Assembly: GCA_003158175.1 (NCBI GenBank) | Contig: PMHJ01000037.1 | Coordinates: 124,713 to 188,712, forward strand | Direction: 5' to 3' | Source: Candidatus Cybelea septentrionalis | GTDB taxonomy: Bacteria > Vulcanimicrobiota > Vulcanimicrobiia > Vulcanimicrobiales > Vulcanimicrobiaceae | Length of the DNA: 64,000 bases | Shown: positions 15,769 to 23,968 of the stretch, piece after piece | Position numbering within the stretch: the stretch's first letter is position 1 | How the letters are laid out: every line of letters begins with the position of its first letter | Position numbers and translations under genes: made by a program | Notes under the pieces: model-generated | The model's database searches: none | Seen by the model: the letters and a program-made list of their open reading frames with translations, nothing else | Told to the model about the DNA's origin: nothing

Positions 15769-16539
15769 ATGGATTTGAAGTTACGCGGCCGCGTCGCACT
15801 AGTACTGGGCGCCAGCTCGGGGCTCGGGGAGGCGATTGCGCTCTCCCTCGCGAGCGAAGGGGCGACGCTCGGTTTGGCCGCCCGCCGCGCGGACCAGCTT
15901 GAGGCGGTCGCGGCCAAGGCGAGGGAGCTGGGCGCTCCGGAGGCGCGGGGATTTGCCCTCGATCTGCGGGATCGGGGCTCGATCCCCGCGATGCACGCGG
16001 CTTTCCGCGATGCTCTAGGGGACGCCGACATCGCAATCCTCAACGGGGGCGGCCCCAAGGCGGGGCGATCCACCGAGCTTGCTTTGTCGGATTGGGACGA
16101 TGCCTACCGCCTGCTGCTGCGTGGGATGTTGGAGCTCCTCGACGCGGTCGTTCCGCCCATGCGTGCCAGGGGCTGGGGGCGGATCGTCGCACTGACGTCC
16201 ACCTCGGTGAAGCAACCGATTGATTCCCTTGCGCTTTCCAACGTCTTTCGCACTGCGCTGGTGTCCGCGTTGCGGACGCTCGCCGTCGAGGTTGCGCGCG
16301 ACGGGGTAACGGTCAACTCCATCGCGACCGGACGCGTCGAAACGGCGCGGCTGCGAGCGCTCTACGGCGACGACGAAGCGAAACTGGGCAACGCGTCGAG
16401 CGATGTGCCGATGGGGCGCGTCGCCTCGCCGGCGGAGTTCGCGCCGATGGCCGTTTTCTTGTGTGGCGAGCCTGCGAGCTATGTGACTGGTCAAACGATC
16501 TCGGTCGATGGCGGCCTCACGCGCGGTCTCTTCGGGTAG
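15769..16539 (+). CDS. Atypical short-chain dehydrogenase/reductase (FabG-like)
   Basis: The 256-residue Rossmann protein has the nucleotide loop [10 protein letters not shown] and the C-terminal [12 protein letters not shown] typical of the FabG group. The catalytic YxxxK is absent: the expected position reads [15 protein letters not shown], with Asn/Arg in place of Tyr/Lys. 'LSNxxR' is characteristic of a known divergent BKR-like SDR subgroup that lacks the standard tetrad. It may bind NAD(P) but use other residues, or be non-catalytic. It is divergent from rpsO and followed 48 bp later by the DJ-1-like gene. Confidence 0.85.
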   Translation: MDLKLRGRVALVLGASSGLGEAIALSLASEGATLGLAARRADQLEAVAAKARELGAPEARGFALDLRDRGSIPAMHAAFRDALGDADIAILNGGGPKAGRSTELALSDWDDAYRLLLRGMLELLDAVVPPMRARGWGRIVALTSTSVKQPIDSLALSNVFRTALVSALRTLAVEVARDGVTVNSIATGRVETARLRALYGDDEAKLGNASSDVPMGRVASPAEFAPMAVFLCGEPASYVTGQTISVDGGLTRGLFG

Positions 16540-16587
16540 GCGAAAACCGAAGGTGGGCTCCTGGGCGGCGCGAATCACGGGGCCGAT

Positions 16588-17154
16588 ATGCAGGGAGTGG
16601 ATGGAAAACGCGTTGCCGCACTGATCGGCGACGGATTTGAAGAGATCGAGCTGGCGGAACCGCGCCGAGCGCTCGAGGAGGCAGGCGCCATTGTGACTAT
16701 AGTCGGCACCGACGAGCGCGCTCGCCAGCGCGTTCGCGGCAAGCGTGGACTTGACGATGGCCAGAGCTTGAAAGCTGAAGAGCTCGTCGCCGATTGTACC
16801 GCCGAAGATTTCGACGCGCTGCTGATCCCGGGAGGGACGTCACCGGACCGGATACGCACCGATCGCGAAGTGCAGCGGGTCGTGCGCGAGTTCGACACGC
16901 TCAAGAAACCGATGTTCTCGATCGGCCACGGCGCGCAAGTGCTCATTTCGGCGCAACTGGTTCGCGGGCGGCAGGTCACCGGGGTGCACTCGATCGCCGA
17001 CGATATCCGCAACGCCGGCGGCCTCTACCGCGATCAGCCGACCGTCACGGATTCGAACTGGGTCTCGACGCGCGGCGCGGAGGATCTGCCGCAGTTCAAT
17101 CGTGCGATGCTGGAAAAACTTGCGAGCGCAATTCCCGCCCAACCCGTAACCTAG
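16588..17154 (+). CDS. DJ-1/PfpI-family protein lacking the nucleophilic cysteine
   Basis: The 188-residue protein has the PfpI fold: GDGFEEIELAEPRRALEEAG with the conserved Glu, LLIPGGTSPDRIR, and the nucleophile-elbow segment MFSIGHGAQVL. In working members the elbow is CHG; here the codon is GGC, so the cysteine is glycine. Protease, deglycase or hydratase chemistry through that Cys is therefore not expected. The rest is well conserved (VTGVHSIADDIRNAGG, TSRGAEDLPQF), suggesting selection for structure. Its stop lies inside a palindrome shared with the convergent membrane-protein gene. Confidence 0.85.
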   Translation: MQGVDGKRVAALIGDGFEEIELAEPRRALEEAGAIVTIVGTDERARQRVRGKRGLDDGQSLKAEELVADCTAEDFDALLIPGGTSPDRIRTDREVQRVVREFDTLKKPMFSIGHGAQVLISAQLVRGRQVTGVHSIADDIRNAGGLYRDQPTVTDSNWVSTRGAEDLPQFNRAMLEKLASAIPAQPVT

Positions 17155-17171
17155 GAGCCTGCAGGCTCCTA
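17152..17171. terminator. Perfect 20-bp palindrome at a convergent gene junction
   Basis: TAGGAGCCTGCAGGCTCCTA is its own reverse complement, giving an 8-bp stem with a TGCA loop on either RNA. The first TAG is the stop of the DJ-1-like gene and the last bases (CTA) are the stop of the opposing gene. It probably acts as a bidirectional terminator or 3'-end stabiliser; no U-tract follows. Confidence 0.5.
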
Positions 17172-17744
17172 AATCGGGTCGAAGCGCGCGAGCGTTTCGC
17201 CATACTGGCGAAGCGCGAAGAATGCCACGATAATGCAAAACGCGAGTTCAGCGAGGAACTTGTCCGCTATGACGGCCAGCGCGTAAGCTCCGCCGATCGC
17301 TGCGCACGCCAGCAGCACGTAGAGTGCTCGTGTCGCGCCGCGGCGAGTGGTCGCCGAAAGCGCGGTTAGCGTACAGGCGACGACGGCCGGCGGCACGACG
17401 ACCAGCGTGTCGAGTCCATCGGGCGAACCGCGCGCGAACTGCGTGCACGCGAAAAGTACCGTAGCAAGCAGCGCGGCAATGCACGGAACCAAGGCCTTTG
17501 CGCGCGCGAGCTCACGCCCAAAGAGTGGCGCGCTCTGCTCGCAACGATCGAGATGCCGATGGCGTCCGGGAGTCTGATCCAATGCCATAACGATTCCCAG
17601 CAGCGAGCAGAGGAAGAGCGGCGTGGTCACGCCGGCGGGCGCCGCCAGGGCGACGAGCACCGCACAACCGCACGAGTACGCAACCAAACGGCGCGAAACA
17701 TAGAGCCGTGCCTGCAACATGCCGGCAAATGCGCGCCCCGTCAT
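17169..17744 (-). CDS. Polytopic membrane protein, partner of the degenerate ABC ATPase
   Basis: The 191-residue protein has about five or six hydrophobic helices (for example YSCGCAVLVALAA, LFLCSLLGIVMAL, LALYVLLAC-type segments). The ATG at 17744 overlaps the stop of the ATPase-like gene (ATGA), which fixes the start; the longer frame is antisense-like run-through. It resembles an ABC-2-type permease in topology and context, but no specific family motif is visible. A role with the upstream ATPase-like protein is inferred from coupling. Confidence 0.7.
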   Translation of the reverse strand: MTGRAFAGMLQARLYVSRRLVAYSCGCAVLVALAAPAGVTTPLFLCSLLGIVMALDQTPGRHRHLDRCEQSAPLFGRELARAKALVPCIAALLATVLFACTQFARGSPDGLDTLVVVPPAVVACTLTALSATTRRGATRALYVLLACAAIGGAYALAVIADKFLAELAFCIIVAFFALRQYGETLARFDPI

Positions 17745-18280
17745 GTAAAGGCCGCGGCGTTTGAAGGCTGCGCGTGCGTAGAAAGCAGCGCGCGCCCTTC
17801 GACGGAGCGCAGAATCTGGGCGGCGTAGGCGGGCTGCGGCCGGTCGAGCACGATCAACTGCGGCGACGCGACCAACGCGCCGATCAAGGGATAGGAAAAC
17901 GCTTCGTGCATCCCTTCGAGACGCTCGCAGAGGAGACGCGCGTCGGCCTGAGCCGCGGTCGCGTCGATATTCCACAGCGCCGCTCGATAGGCGATGTAGC
18001 GTGGAAAGTCTCGCTCGTCAAGCTCGAGCGGTTCGTGCGGCACGAAGCCGGCGATCCGCTTGCAGTGGACCGATTGCACGCGCGGATCGTAGTCGCCGAT
18101 CAGCACGCTGCCGGTCGTGGCCTTTGCGATGCCCGCGGCCATCAGTGCGACGATAGTCGCTTCCTGCGACGACAAAAAGGCCAACGCGACCCGGCCGCCT
18201 GGCTCGAGGTCGAGCGTAAGCGGCCCGGCGCGCGCCGTCGCATTGGCAAAGGAAGCATCCCTCATGCGCAAGAGCGCCAT
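17741..18280 (-). CDS. Degenerate ABC-transporter ATP-binding protein
   Basis: The 179-residue protein follows the ABC ATPase layout (PLTLDLEPGGRVAL, TGSVLIGDYDPR, RIAGFVPHEPLEL, PQLIVLDRPQPAYAAQI, LLSTH). The functional motifs are broken. Walker A GxxGxGKS reads FLSSQEATI, no LSGGQ signature is present, and the Walker B catalytic Glu is Arg (LDRP). It cannot be expected to hydrolyse ATP. It is translationally coupled to a multi-helix membrane protein, so the pair may be a structural or regulatory remnant of a transporter. A second start (ATG at about 18265) is possible. Confidence 0.75.
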   Translation of the reverse strand: MALLRMRDASFANATARAGPLTLDLEPGGRVALAFLSSQEATIVALMAAGIAKATTGSVLIGDYDPRVQSVHCKRIAGFVPHEPLELDERDFPRYIAYRAALWNIDATAAQADARLLCERLEGMHEAFSYPLIGALVASPQLIVLDRPQPAYAAQILRSVEGRALLSTHAQPSNAAAFT

Positions 18281-18326
18281 CGCAGCAAGAGCATTCCACG
18301 CTTTGCGCCAACTCCACTACTCCGTA

Positions 18327-20054
18327 GTGCTTTCCAACACGTCAGTCGCGCAGAAGCTTCTCGAAATTCGCACGCTCATGGAGCTGGCGGGAGAATCTTT
18401 CTATAAGTACACCGCCTACGAAAAGGCGGCCGCTTCGGTCGAGAACGCTCCGCCGCTCGCCGATTTGGTCGCCGCGGGCGAACATCTTAACCTGCCCGGA
18501 GTCGGAAAAACGATCGGCGGCGTCATCGAGCAGCTCGTCCGAACCGGAACGGCCGATCAGCTAGAGGAGCTCTTCCGTCGCTTTCCTCCGACGCTGCTCG
18601 AAGTGCTCGGCGTCAGCGGGATCGGTACAAAAACGGCCGGCATGCTCTTTTCGGAGTATCGAATTGCGTCGCTGGCCGATCTCGAGGCGGCAATCGCGGA
18701 GGGGACGCTGCTCGGGGTCCCGCGCTTGGGAAGTAAGACGATCGAGAACTGGAAACGCGGCATCCTCGCCTATCGCGGACGCCAGCACCGCACGCCGCTT
18801 CCCCAGGCTCTCGCAATCGCGAACGTGGCGGTTGCCTATCTGCAGGAAGGGCCGCCGCTCGAACGTCTCTCTTTTGCGGGAAGCCTGCGCCGCTGCGAGG
18901 TGACTGTCGGGGATATCGACATCGTCTGCACGTCGCACCACGCCGCCGACGTCGTCGCGCATTTCGCCCGTTGGCCGCGCGCCGAAGCGGTTCTCGCCGA
19001 GGGTCCGACCAAGGCCAGCATCTGGCTGAGCGGCGGTCTGCAAATCGATCTGCGCGTCTTGCCCGATCACCTTTACGGAAATCTCTTGCAGCATTTCACG
19101 GGATCGCGCGAGCACAACATCAAGCTGCGCGAATACGCGGTCCGCAAGAGTCTGCGCGTCAGCGAGAACGGCGTCTTGAATCTCGAGACCGGCGACGTGA
19201 CGGTCTGCGGCGACGAGCCGTGCGTCTACGCGGCGTTGGGCATGCAGTACATTCCGCCCGAGCTGCGCAGCGGCCTCGACGAGATCGACCTCGCGCTTGC
19301 CAACGCGATTCCGGCGCTGGTCGATAGCAGCGATCTGCGCGGCGACTTTCACATGCACACGAGATACAGTGACGGCGACGATACGCTCGAAGCGATGATC
19401 GCGGCCGCCGCGGCGCGTGGGTACGAGTATCACGCGATCAGCGATCATTCGGCCGGCCGTGGACGGCGCTTCGGCATGGATCCCGCCGCCGTGCGCGCTC
19501 AACGCCATGAGATCCGCACTTTGAGCCAGCGTTACGGAATCCACACGCTCTGCGGCAGTGAAGTCGACATTTTGCCCGACGGCTCGCTCGACTACGACGA
19601 CGCCGTGCTCGAGGAGCTCGACATCGTGATCGGTTCGGTGCATACCGCCGTTCGACAGAGTCGCGACGAGATGACTGCGCGTCTCATTCGTGCCTGCGAA
19701 AATCCGTACGTCAACATCATCGGACATCCGACCGGGCGGCGCTTTGAAGGTTTCCCCGGTTACGAGTTCGATTACGATGCCGTCTTTGCGGCGGCGGCGC
19801 GGACGGGCACGGCGCTGGAAATCGACGGGCAGGCGCCCCGTCTCGATCTCCCTGCGGCGTTGGCACGAAGAGCCAAAACTTTTGGCGCGACCTTTTCGCT
19901 CGATAGCGACGCGCACCGTACGGGCGACCTAGGGGCGACGGAGTTCGCCGTCGGGCAGGCGCGACGCGCGGGTCTGGTTACCGCAGACATTCTTAATGCG
20001 CGACCGTTGGAAGGCGTTCTTGCGTTCGTTGCTCGAAAACGAATGGCCGCATGA
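18327..20054 (+). CDS. polX: Family X DNA polymerase with PHP domain (PolX)
   Basis: With the GTG at 18327 the protein has 575 residues, the usual PolX length. Upstream in-frame ATGs would run into the opposing ABC-like gene. The order is an N-terminal 8-kDa helix-hairpin-helix region (NLPGVGKTIGG, GVSGIGTKTAG), a nucleotidyltransferase core with catalytic GDIDIV and a third Asp in IDLRVL, and a C-terminal PHP domain (DFHMHTRYSDG, ISDHSAGRG, DSDAHRTG) that provides exonuclease/AP-endonuclease chemistry. It acts in base-excision gap filling. Its stop overlaps the alpha/beta hydrolase start by 4 bp. Confidence 0.95.
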   Translation: MLSNTSVAQKLLEIRTLMELAGESFYKYTAYEKAAASVENAPPLADLVAAGEHLNLPGVGKTIGGVIEQLVRTGTADQLEELFRRFPPTLLEVLGVSGIGTKTAGMLFSEYRIASLADLEAAIAEGTLLGVPRLGSKTIENWKRGILAYRGRQHRTPLPQALAIANVAVAYLQEGPPLERLSFAGSLRRCEVTVGDIDIVCTSHHAADVVAHFARWPRAEAVLAEGPTKASIWLSGGLQIDLRVLPDHLYGNLLQHFTGSREHNIKLREYAVRKSLRVSENGVLNLETGDVTVCGDEPCVYAALGMQYIPPELRSGLDEIDLALANAIPALVDSSDLRGDFHMHTRYSDGDDTLEAMIAAAAARGYEYHAISDHSAGRGRRFGMDPAAVRAQRHEIRTLSQRYGIHTLCGSEVDILPDGSLDYDDAVLEELDIVIGSVHTAVRQSRDEMTARLIRACENPYVNIIGHPTGRRFEGFPGYEFDYDAVFAAAARTGTALEIDGQAPRLDLPAALARRAKTFGATFSLDSDAHRTGDLGATEFAVGQARRAGLVTADILNARPLEGVLAFVARKRMAA

Positions 20055-20866
20055 TCGAGAGCCTGCGCTTCACTGCGCCCGACGGCGCAAATACCGGAGC
20101 GCGTGTCGCTGCGCCGAAAGCCGTACGCTCGACTTCGACGACGCTCGTTTTCGTGCACGGAGTCGGCTCGACCGCCGCGATCTGGGATCGGCAACTCGAA
20201 GCGTTTGGGAACGGCGTCGCGTGCGTCGCCATCGAGCTGCGCGGCAACGGTGCGTATAAACCGGATCCCGATCCATCGCGTATTACGCGTGCCGGATTTG
20301 CGCAAGACGTTACGACGGTGCTCGACGCGCTGCACATCGAGCGCTTTACGTTGGTTGGCTGCAGCCTTGGCGGCGTCGTGGCGCTCGAGTTGTACGGGCG
20401 CGCCGGGCAACGCTTCGACGCAATCGTCACGCTCGGTAGCTTTGCGAGGTATCCTGACGGCGAGCGGGTCGCCGAGGGTATTATCGCGGCAGTCCGCGAC
20501 GCGGGCAGCATGCCGGCCTTCGCGCAGCGCCGCGCCGCGCAGCTCGGTTTACCGCCGCAGCGGATCAACGAAACCATCGAGCAGATGGCCTGCAAATCGA
20601 TGCCGTCGTACATTGCGTCTACGAAGGCGACGTGGACGGGCGACTACGCCGGGATGCTTTCGTCGATCGTCGTCCCGGCGCTCGTCTCGTACGGCGAGCG
20701 CGACCCGGTAGTACCGCTCGCCCTCTCCGAAGAGCTGGCTGCGGGAATTCCGAGTGCGCAAATGGCTGCCGTCGAAGGTGCCGGGCACGTCGCCAACGCC
20801 GATAATCCGGCAGCGTTCAACGCGCTCTTGCGGGGCTTTCTGGAGCGGTTGGGCTTGATGCAATGA
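20051..20866 (+). CDS. Alpha/beta hydrolase
   Basis: The 271-residue protein has the alpha/beta-hydrolase fold: oxyanion region HGVGSTAAIWD, nucleophile elbow GCSLGG (Ser), acid in the SYGERDPVVP region, and catalytic His in GHVANADNP. Substrate cannot be read from sequence; relatives include lactonases, esterases and haloperoxidase-like enzymes. It overlaps polX at the 5' end (ATGA) and dacB at the 3' end (4 bp), forming a three-gene operon of mixed functions. Confidence 0.88.
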   Translation: MIESLRFTAPDGANTGARVAAPKAVRSTSTTLVFVHGVGSTAAIWDRQLEAFGNGVACVAIELRGNGAYKPDPDPSRITRAGFAQDVTTVLDALHIERFTLVGCSLGGVVALELYGRAGQRFDAIVTLGSFARYPDGERVAEGIIAAVRDAGSMPAFAQRRAAQLGLPPQRINETIEQMACKSMPSYIASTKATWTGDYAGMLSSIVVPALVSYGERDPVVPLALSEELAAGIPSAQMAAVEGAGHVANADNPAAFNALLRGFLERLGLMQ

Positions 20867-22335
20867 GCGCGTGGCGCTCTCTTTGCGCGCTCGCCCTGCT
20901 CGTGACGCTCGGGGCGCTCCCCGAACCCCAACCTGGGGGGGTAGCTTGGACCGACGCGCAGATCGCGCGCTTGCACGAAAACGTTGACGCGGCATTTGAA
21001 GCACCGGCGTTACGGGGCGCCGACGTCGGGCTGTTTGCAGTCGACACCGTTCGCGGTACCGTGCTCTATTCGCACAATGCCGACGATGAGTTCACGCCGG
21101 GTTCGAACTTCAAACTGCTCGTCGGTTCGGCGGCCTTGCAGTATCTCGGTCCGAATTTTCGATTCGTGACGACGCTCTCAAGCGACGTGGCGCGGAAAGA
21201 CGGCATCGTTTCGGGTGACCTCTACTTGCACGGCGGCGGCGACGCGCATTTGGGCGCCGCCGACCTGCACGCGGCCGCGCTTGCCGCTTTCCGGACCGGC
21301 ATCCGGCGCGTGAACGGCGCGGTAATCGTAGACGCGTCGCACGACGACGCCCAAGGCTTTGCGCCCGGATGGACGGTGGACGATCTGCCGTATGAATATG
21401 CCGCCCTCGTAAGCGCGCTCGAGCTGGAAGATGGCGTAGTGCACGTGTACGTCTCGCCCAGCGCCGTCGTGGGGGCGCCGGTGAAACTACGCGTCGAACC
21501 AACGAGCGGCGCTTTCACGGTCGAGAATCGTGCGGTCACCGGAGTCGCGCGCTCCGAAGACACGACCGATGTGGTGCGGCCACTCGACTCGCCGCAAAGG
21601 ATCGAGATCGTCGGAAGCTATCCGGCGGGAGCGCCCGAATCGGACGATCTCGAGCCGAGTGTGCCGGATCCCGAGATCTACGCGGGCGACGTGCTGCTGC
21701 GAGCCTTACGCGATGCGGGAATCACGGTTGCCGGCGGAGTCCGCGACGGCGTTGCCCCGCGCAGTGCTCGCGTTTTCTGGCGACTCGAATCGGCGGCGAT
21801 GCCGCAGTTGCTCTCGGAGTTTTGGCTGCCGAGCGATAATCTGATGGGCGAGCTCTTCCTGAAAGAACTCGGCGCTCGTGCGGGCGCGCCGGGCAGCTTT
21901 GCAAACGGCATCGCCGTCGAGCGCGAGTATCTGCAGTCGATCGGCATCGATCCGTCCACGCTATCGATCACGGATGGCTCCGGTCATTCGGCGTACGATC
22001 GCATCACGCCGCGAGATCTCGTGACGATTCTGCAGAGCGATTGGAGCGGAGCGCAACGTTCGATCGTCATCGATGCGCTGCCCGAAGCCGGCGTCCGCGG
22101 CACCATGAAGGACGCGTTCACCGGAACGTTGCTTGACGGAAAGGTCTTTGCGAAGACCGGAACTCACCGGCACGCGCGTACGCTCTCGGGATTCCTCCAG
22201 ACCGACGATCACGGCCCGGTCACCTTTTCGTTGCTCGTCAACGACTGGCTCGGGGACGATCGGCCCGGTGGCTCTGCACAACTACGCGAGGCGCAGGCTG
22301 CGCTCTTGTCGGCGTTCCTGCGCGAACCGTTGTAA
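20863..22335 (+). CDS. dacB: D-alanyl-D-alanine carboxypeptidase/endopeptidase (PBP4, S13 family)
   Basis: The 490-residue protein has a Sec signal peptide and all three penicillin-binding motifs. SxxK is SNFK in TPGSNFKLLVG, SxN is SDN in LPSDNLMGELF, and KTG is in VFAKTGTHRHART. A long insert between SxxK and SxN (about residues 95-290) is typical of the S13 family. It trims or cuts peptidoglycan cross-links in the periplasm. It follows the hydrolase gene with a 4-bp overlap and ends 4 bp from the opposing membrane-protein gene. Confidence 0.93.
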   Translation: MSAWRSLCALALLVTLGALPEPQPGGVAWTDAQIARLHENVDAAFEAPALRGADVGLFAVDTVRGTVLYSHNADDEFTPGSNFKLLVGSAALQYLGPNFRFVTTLSSDVARKDGIVSGDLYLHGGGDAHLGAADLHAAALAAFRTGIRRVNGAVIVDASHDDAQGFAPGWTVDDLPYEYAALVSALELEDGVVHVYVSPSAVVGAPVKLRVEPTSGAFTVENRAVTGVARSEDTTDVVRPLDSPQRIEIVGSYPAGAPESDDLEPSVPDPEIYAGDVLLRALRDAGITVAGGVRDGVAPRSARVFWRLESAAMPQLLSEFWLPSDNLMGELFLKELGARAGAPGSFANGIAVEREYLQSIGIDPSTLSITDGSGHSAYDRITPRDLVTILQSDWSGAQRSIVIDALPEAGVRGTMKDAFTGTLLDGKVFAKTGTHRHARTLSGFLQTDDHGPVTFSLLVNDWLGDDRPGGSAQLREAQAALLSAFLREPL

Positions 22336-22339
22336 ATCG

Positions 22340-22981
22340 TTATCGCGTAGGCAGCGCAGTGGGAAGGGAAACCGGAGCCGTATTCGATTGGATCGCGGCG
22401 CTGTCCGCGCAGTGCGAAACTGGCGTCGGATCGGAGTTTATTTGTCCCGGGGTGGCATGGAGCGACCAGCAGCTGCCGTTTAGCGAACAGTAACAGAGGT
22501 CGAGTCCGACGGCATGCTTGACCAGCGCTCGTAGCGGTACGATAAAAGGCAATGAGATCTTTAGCAGCGTTCTCGATTCGTCCGGATGGAGGGTCGACGA
22601 CGGCCCGATCGAGCTCATCGTAATCGTGGCGTGGCCGGCCGGTCCGGCTCGGACGGCGGCCTGTGCGCGTAAAAAAATTCCTCGTAACTCAGGATCCCGC
22701 GACACCGCTTTAATGTAGTCGTTCCAAGCGTCGACCTTCCGGCCGTCGACGTAGAGTTGAGCCGACCGGACCAATGCGGGACCGACTCCGTCGTTGGTGA
22801 CTTCGATCGTCTCGCCGCCGGTATCGTAGGTGGTCCCCACGCTCAGGTACGGCCAAATCGTTGCGGCAAACTCGTCCCCGATGACGCGCGTTTGATAGAA
22901 CAGCGTTCCCGCGGTGAGGGCGCTGATCAGCACGGCCGCGATCGCAATGAAGAAGTCCAGGCGAAAGGCTTTGTCGTTCAT
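22340..22981 (-). CDS. Single-pass membrane protein of unknown function
   Basis: I placed the start at the ATG at 22981, which overlaps the fdhD stop by 4 bp; the longer frame upstream lies antiphase inside fdhD. The 213-residue protein has an N-terminal membrane helix (FFIAIAAVLISALTAGTLFY) and an extracytoplasmic domain with a beta-sandwich-like stretch (TIEVTNDGVGPALVRSAQLY) and four late cysteines. It resembles uncharacterised proteins that pair a single TM with an Ig-like domain. No function can be assigned. Confidence 0.7.
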   Translation of the reverse strand: MNDKAFRLDFFIAIAAVLISALTAGTLFYQTRVIGDEFAATIWPYLSVGTTYDTGGETIEVTNDGVGPALVRSAQLYVDGRKVDAWNDYIKAVSRDPELRGIFLRAQAAVRAGPAGHATITMSSIGPSSTLHPDESRTLLKISLPFIVPLRALVKHAVGLDLCYCSLNGSCWSLHATPGQINSDPTPVSHCADSAAIQSNTAPVSLPTALPTR

Positions 22982-23850
22982 GTAATTCTCTCCGGCACGG
23001 TGTAGATGTTCGCACGGTTGCCGCGTAAGAATCCGATAAGCGTAACGTTGAACTCGCGGGCCAGGTCGACGGCGAGACTGCTCGGCGCCGAGACTGAAGC
23101 CACGATCGGGATCCCCGCCATGATGCTTTTCTGCAGAACCTCGTAGCTCGCGCGGCCGCTGACGAGCAGCACGCATCGCGCGAACGGAAGGCGGCCGCCC
23201 AGCAGTCCCCACCCCACGATCTTATCGACCGCGTTGTGGCGGCCGACATCTTCACGGACGACGAGTGCGTCGCCATGCTCGTCGAAGAGTGCGGCCGCGT
23301 GCAGCCCGCCAGTCGACGCGAACACGCGCTGCGCTTGCTGCATGCGCGCGGGCAGCTCGTAGAGCAGGCTCGCTAAAACGCGTACCGCATCGTCCAGCGG
23401 CCTCACTCCCAAATCGCGCAGCGAGTCGAGCTGCGCGCGCCCGCAGACGCCGCAGGCGCTGCCGATCGTGAAATACCGCTCGAAACGCGCGCGGTCCATA
23501 GCAGTTGGGCCGGCCCGGCACTCGACGGTGACGACGTTGTACTGTTGCTGCGGATCGAGGGCGGCGTCGAGGCAATAGCTCATACCGATGATGTCGTCGC
23601 GAGATCGCACGATCGCTTCGTCGTAGAGGAAGCCGGCGGCGAGCTCGAAGTCGTTGCCGGGCGTGCGCATCGTGACCGCCAGCGTGCGCGTCGCGCCGCC
23701 CTCGCTCAGCGCAAGCTCCAGCGGCTCCTCCGTCACGACCTCGTCACGCTTGCGCGTCCGCAGTTCGCCTTCGAGTGCGACGACGTCGGCTTCGACGCTG
23801 CGGCCAGGCCGCACGAGCGGATGCGTCAATCGAGCGTGGTCTGTGCTCAC
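22978..23850 (-). CDS. fdhD: Formate dehydrogenase accessory sulfurtransferase FdhD
   Basis: The protein carries the FdhD signatures: NDFELAAGFLYDEAI, the sulfur-transfer loop SACGVCGRAQL with both cysteines, FASTGGLHAAALF, REDVGRHNAVDKI and SGRASYEVLQKS. FdhD passes sulfur from IscS to the molybdenum cofactor of formate dehydrogenase and related enzymes. The GTG at 23850 gives 290 residues and removes a non-conserved 22-residue extension; an ATG at 23916 is the alternative. No formate dehydrogenase lies in the window, but a MobA-like gene near 35 kb fits molybdoenzyme maturation. Confidence 0.92.
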   Translation of the reverse strand: MSTDHARLTHPLVRPGRSVEADVVALEGELRTRKRDEVVTEEPLELALSEGGATRTLAVTMRTPGNDFELAAGFLYDEAIVRSRDDIIGMSYCLDAALDPQQQYNVVTVECRAGPTAMDRARFERYFTIGSACGVCGRAQLDSLRDLGVRPLDDAVRVLASLLYELPARMQQAQRVFASTGGLHAAALFDEHGDALVVREDVGRHNAVDKIVGWGLLGGRLPFARCVLLVSGRASYEVLQKSIMAGIPIVASVSAPSSLAVDLAREFNVTLIGFLRGNRANIYTVPERIT

Positions 23851-23968
23851 GGCCGCTGAATTCGTGTGATGGTGGACGAGTCCCCACCGTGACGCCGGAG
23901 CGCGACCAACGGCCAAAGGAGCCAGCGGGCGCCGAGGGCAACTCCGCTGGACGAAAAGGAGCCGATTA

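Noticed and set aside
17745-17975. N-terminal extension of the membrane-protein gene
   Set aside because: It is an out-of-frame reading of the ABC-like gene; the ATGA overlap at 17741-17744 gives the natural start.
18561-19916. Long open frame of 451 codons on the minus strand opposite polX
   Set aside because: It lies wholly antisense to polX, has Arg/Gly/Val-biased composition typical of GC-rich shadows, and shows no motif or ribosome site.
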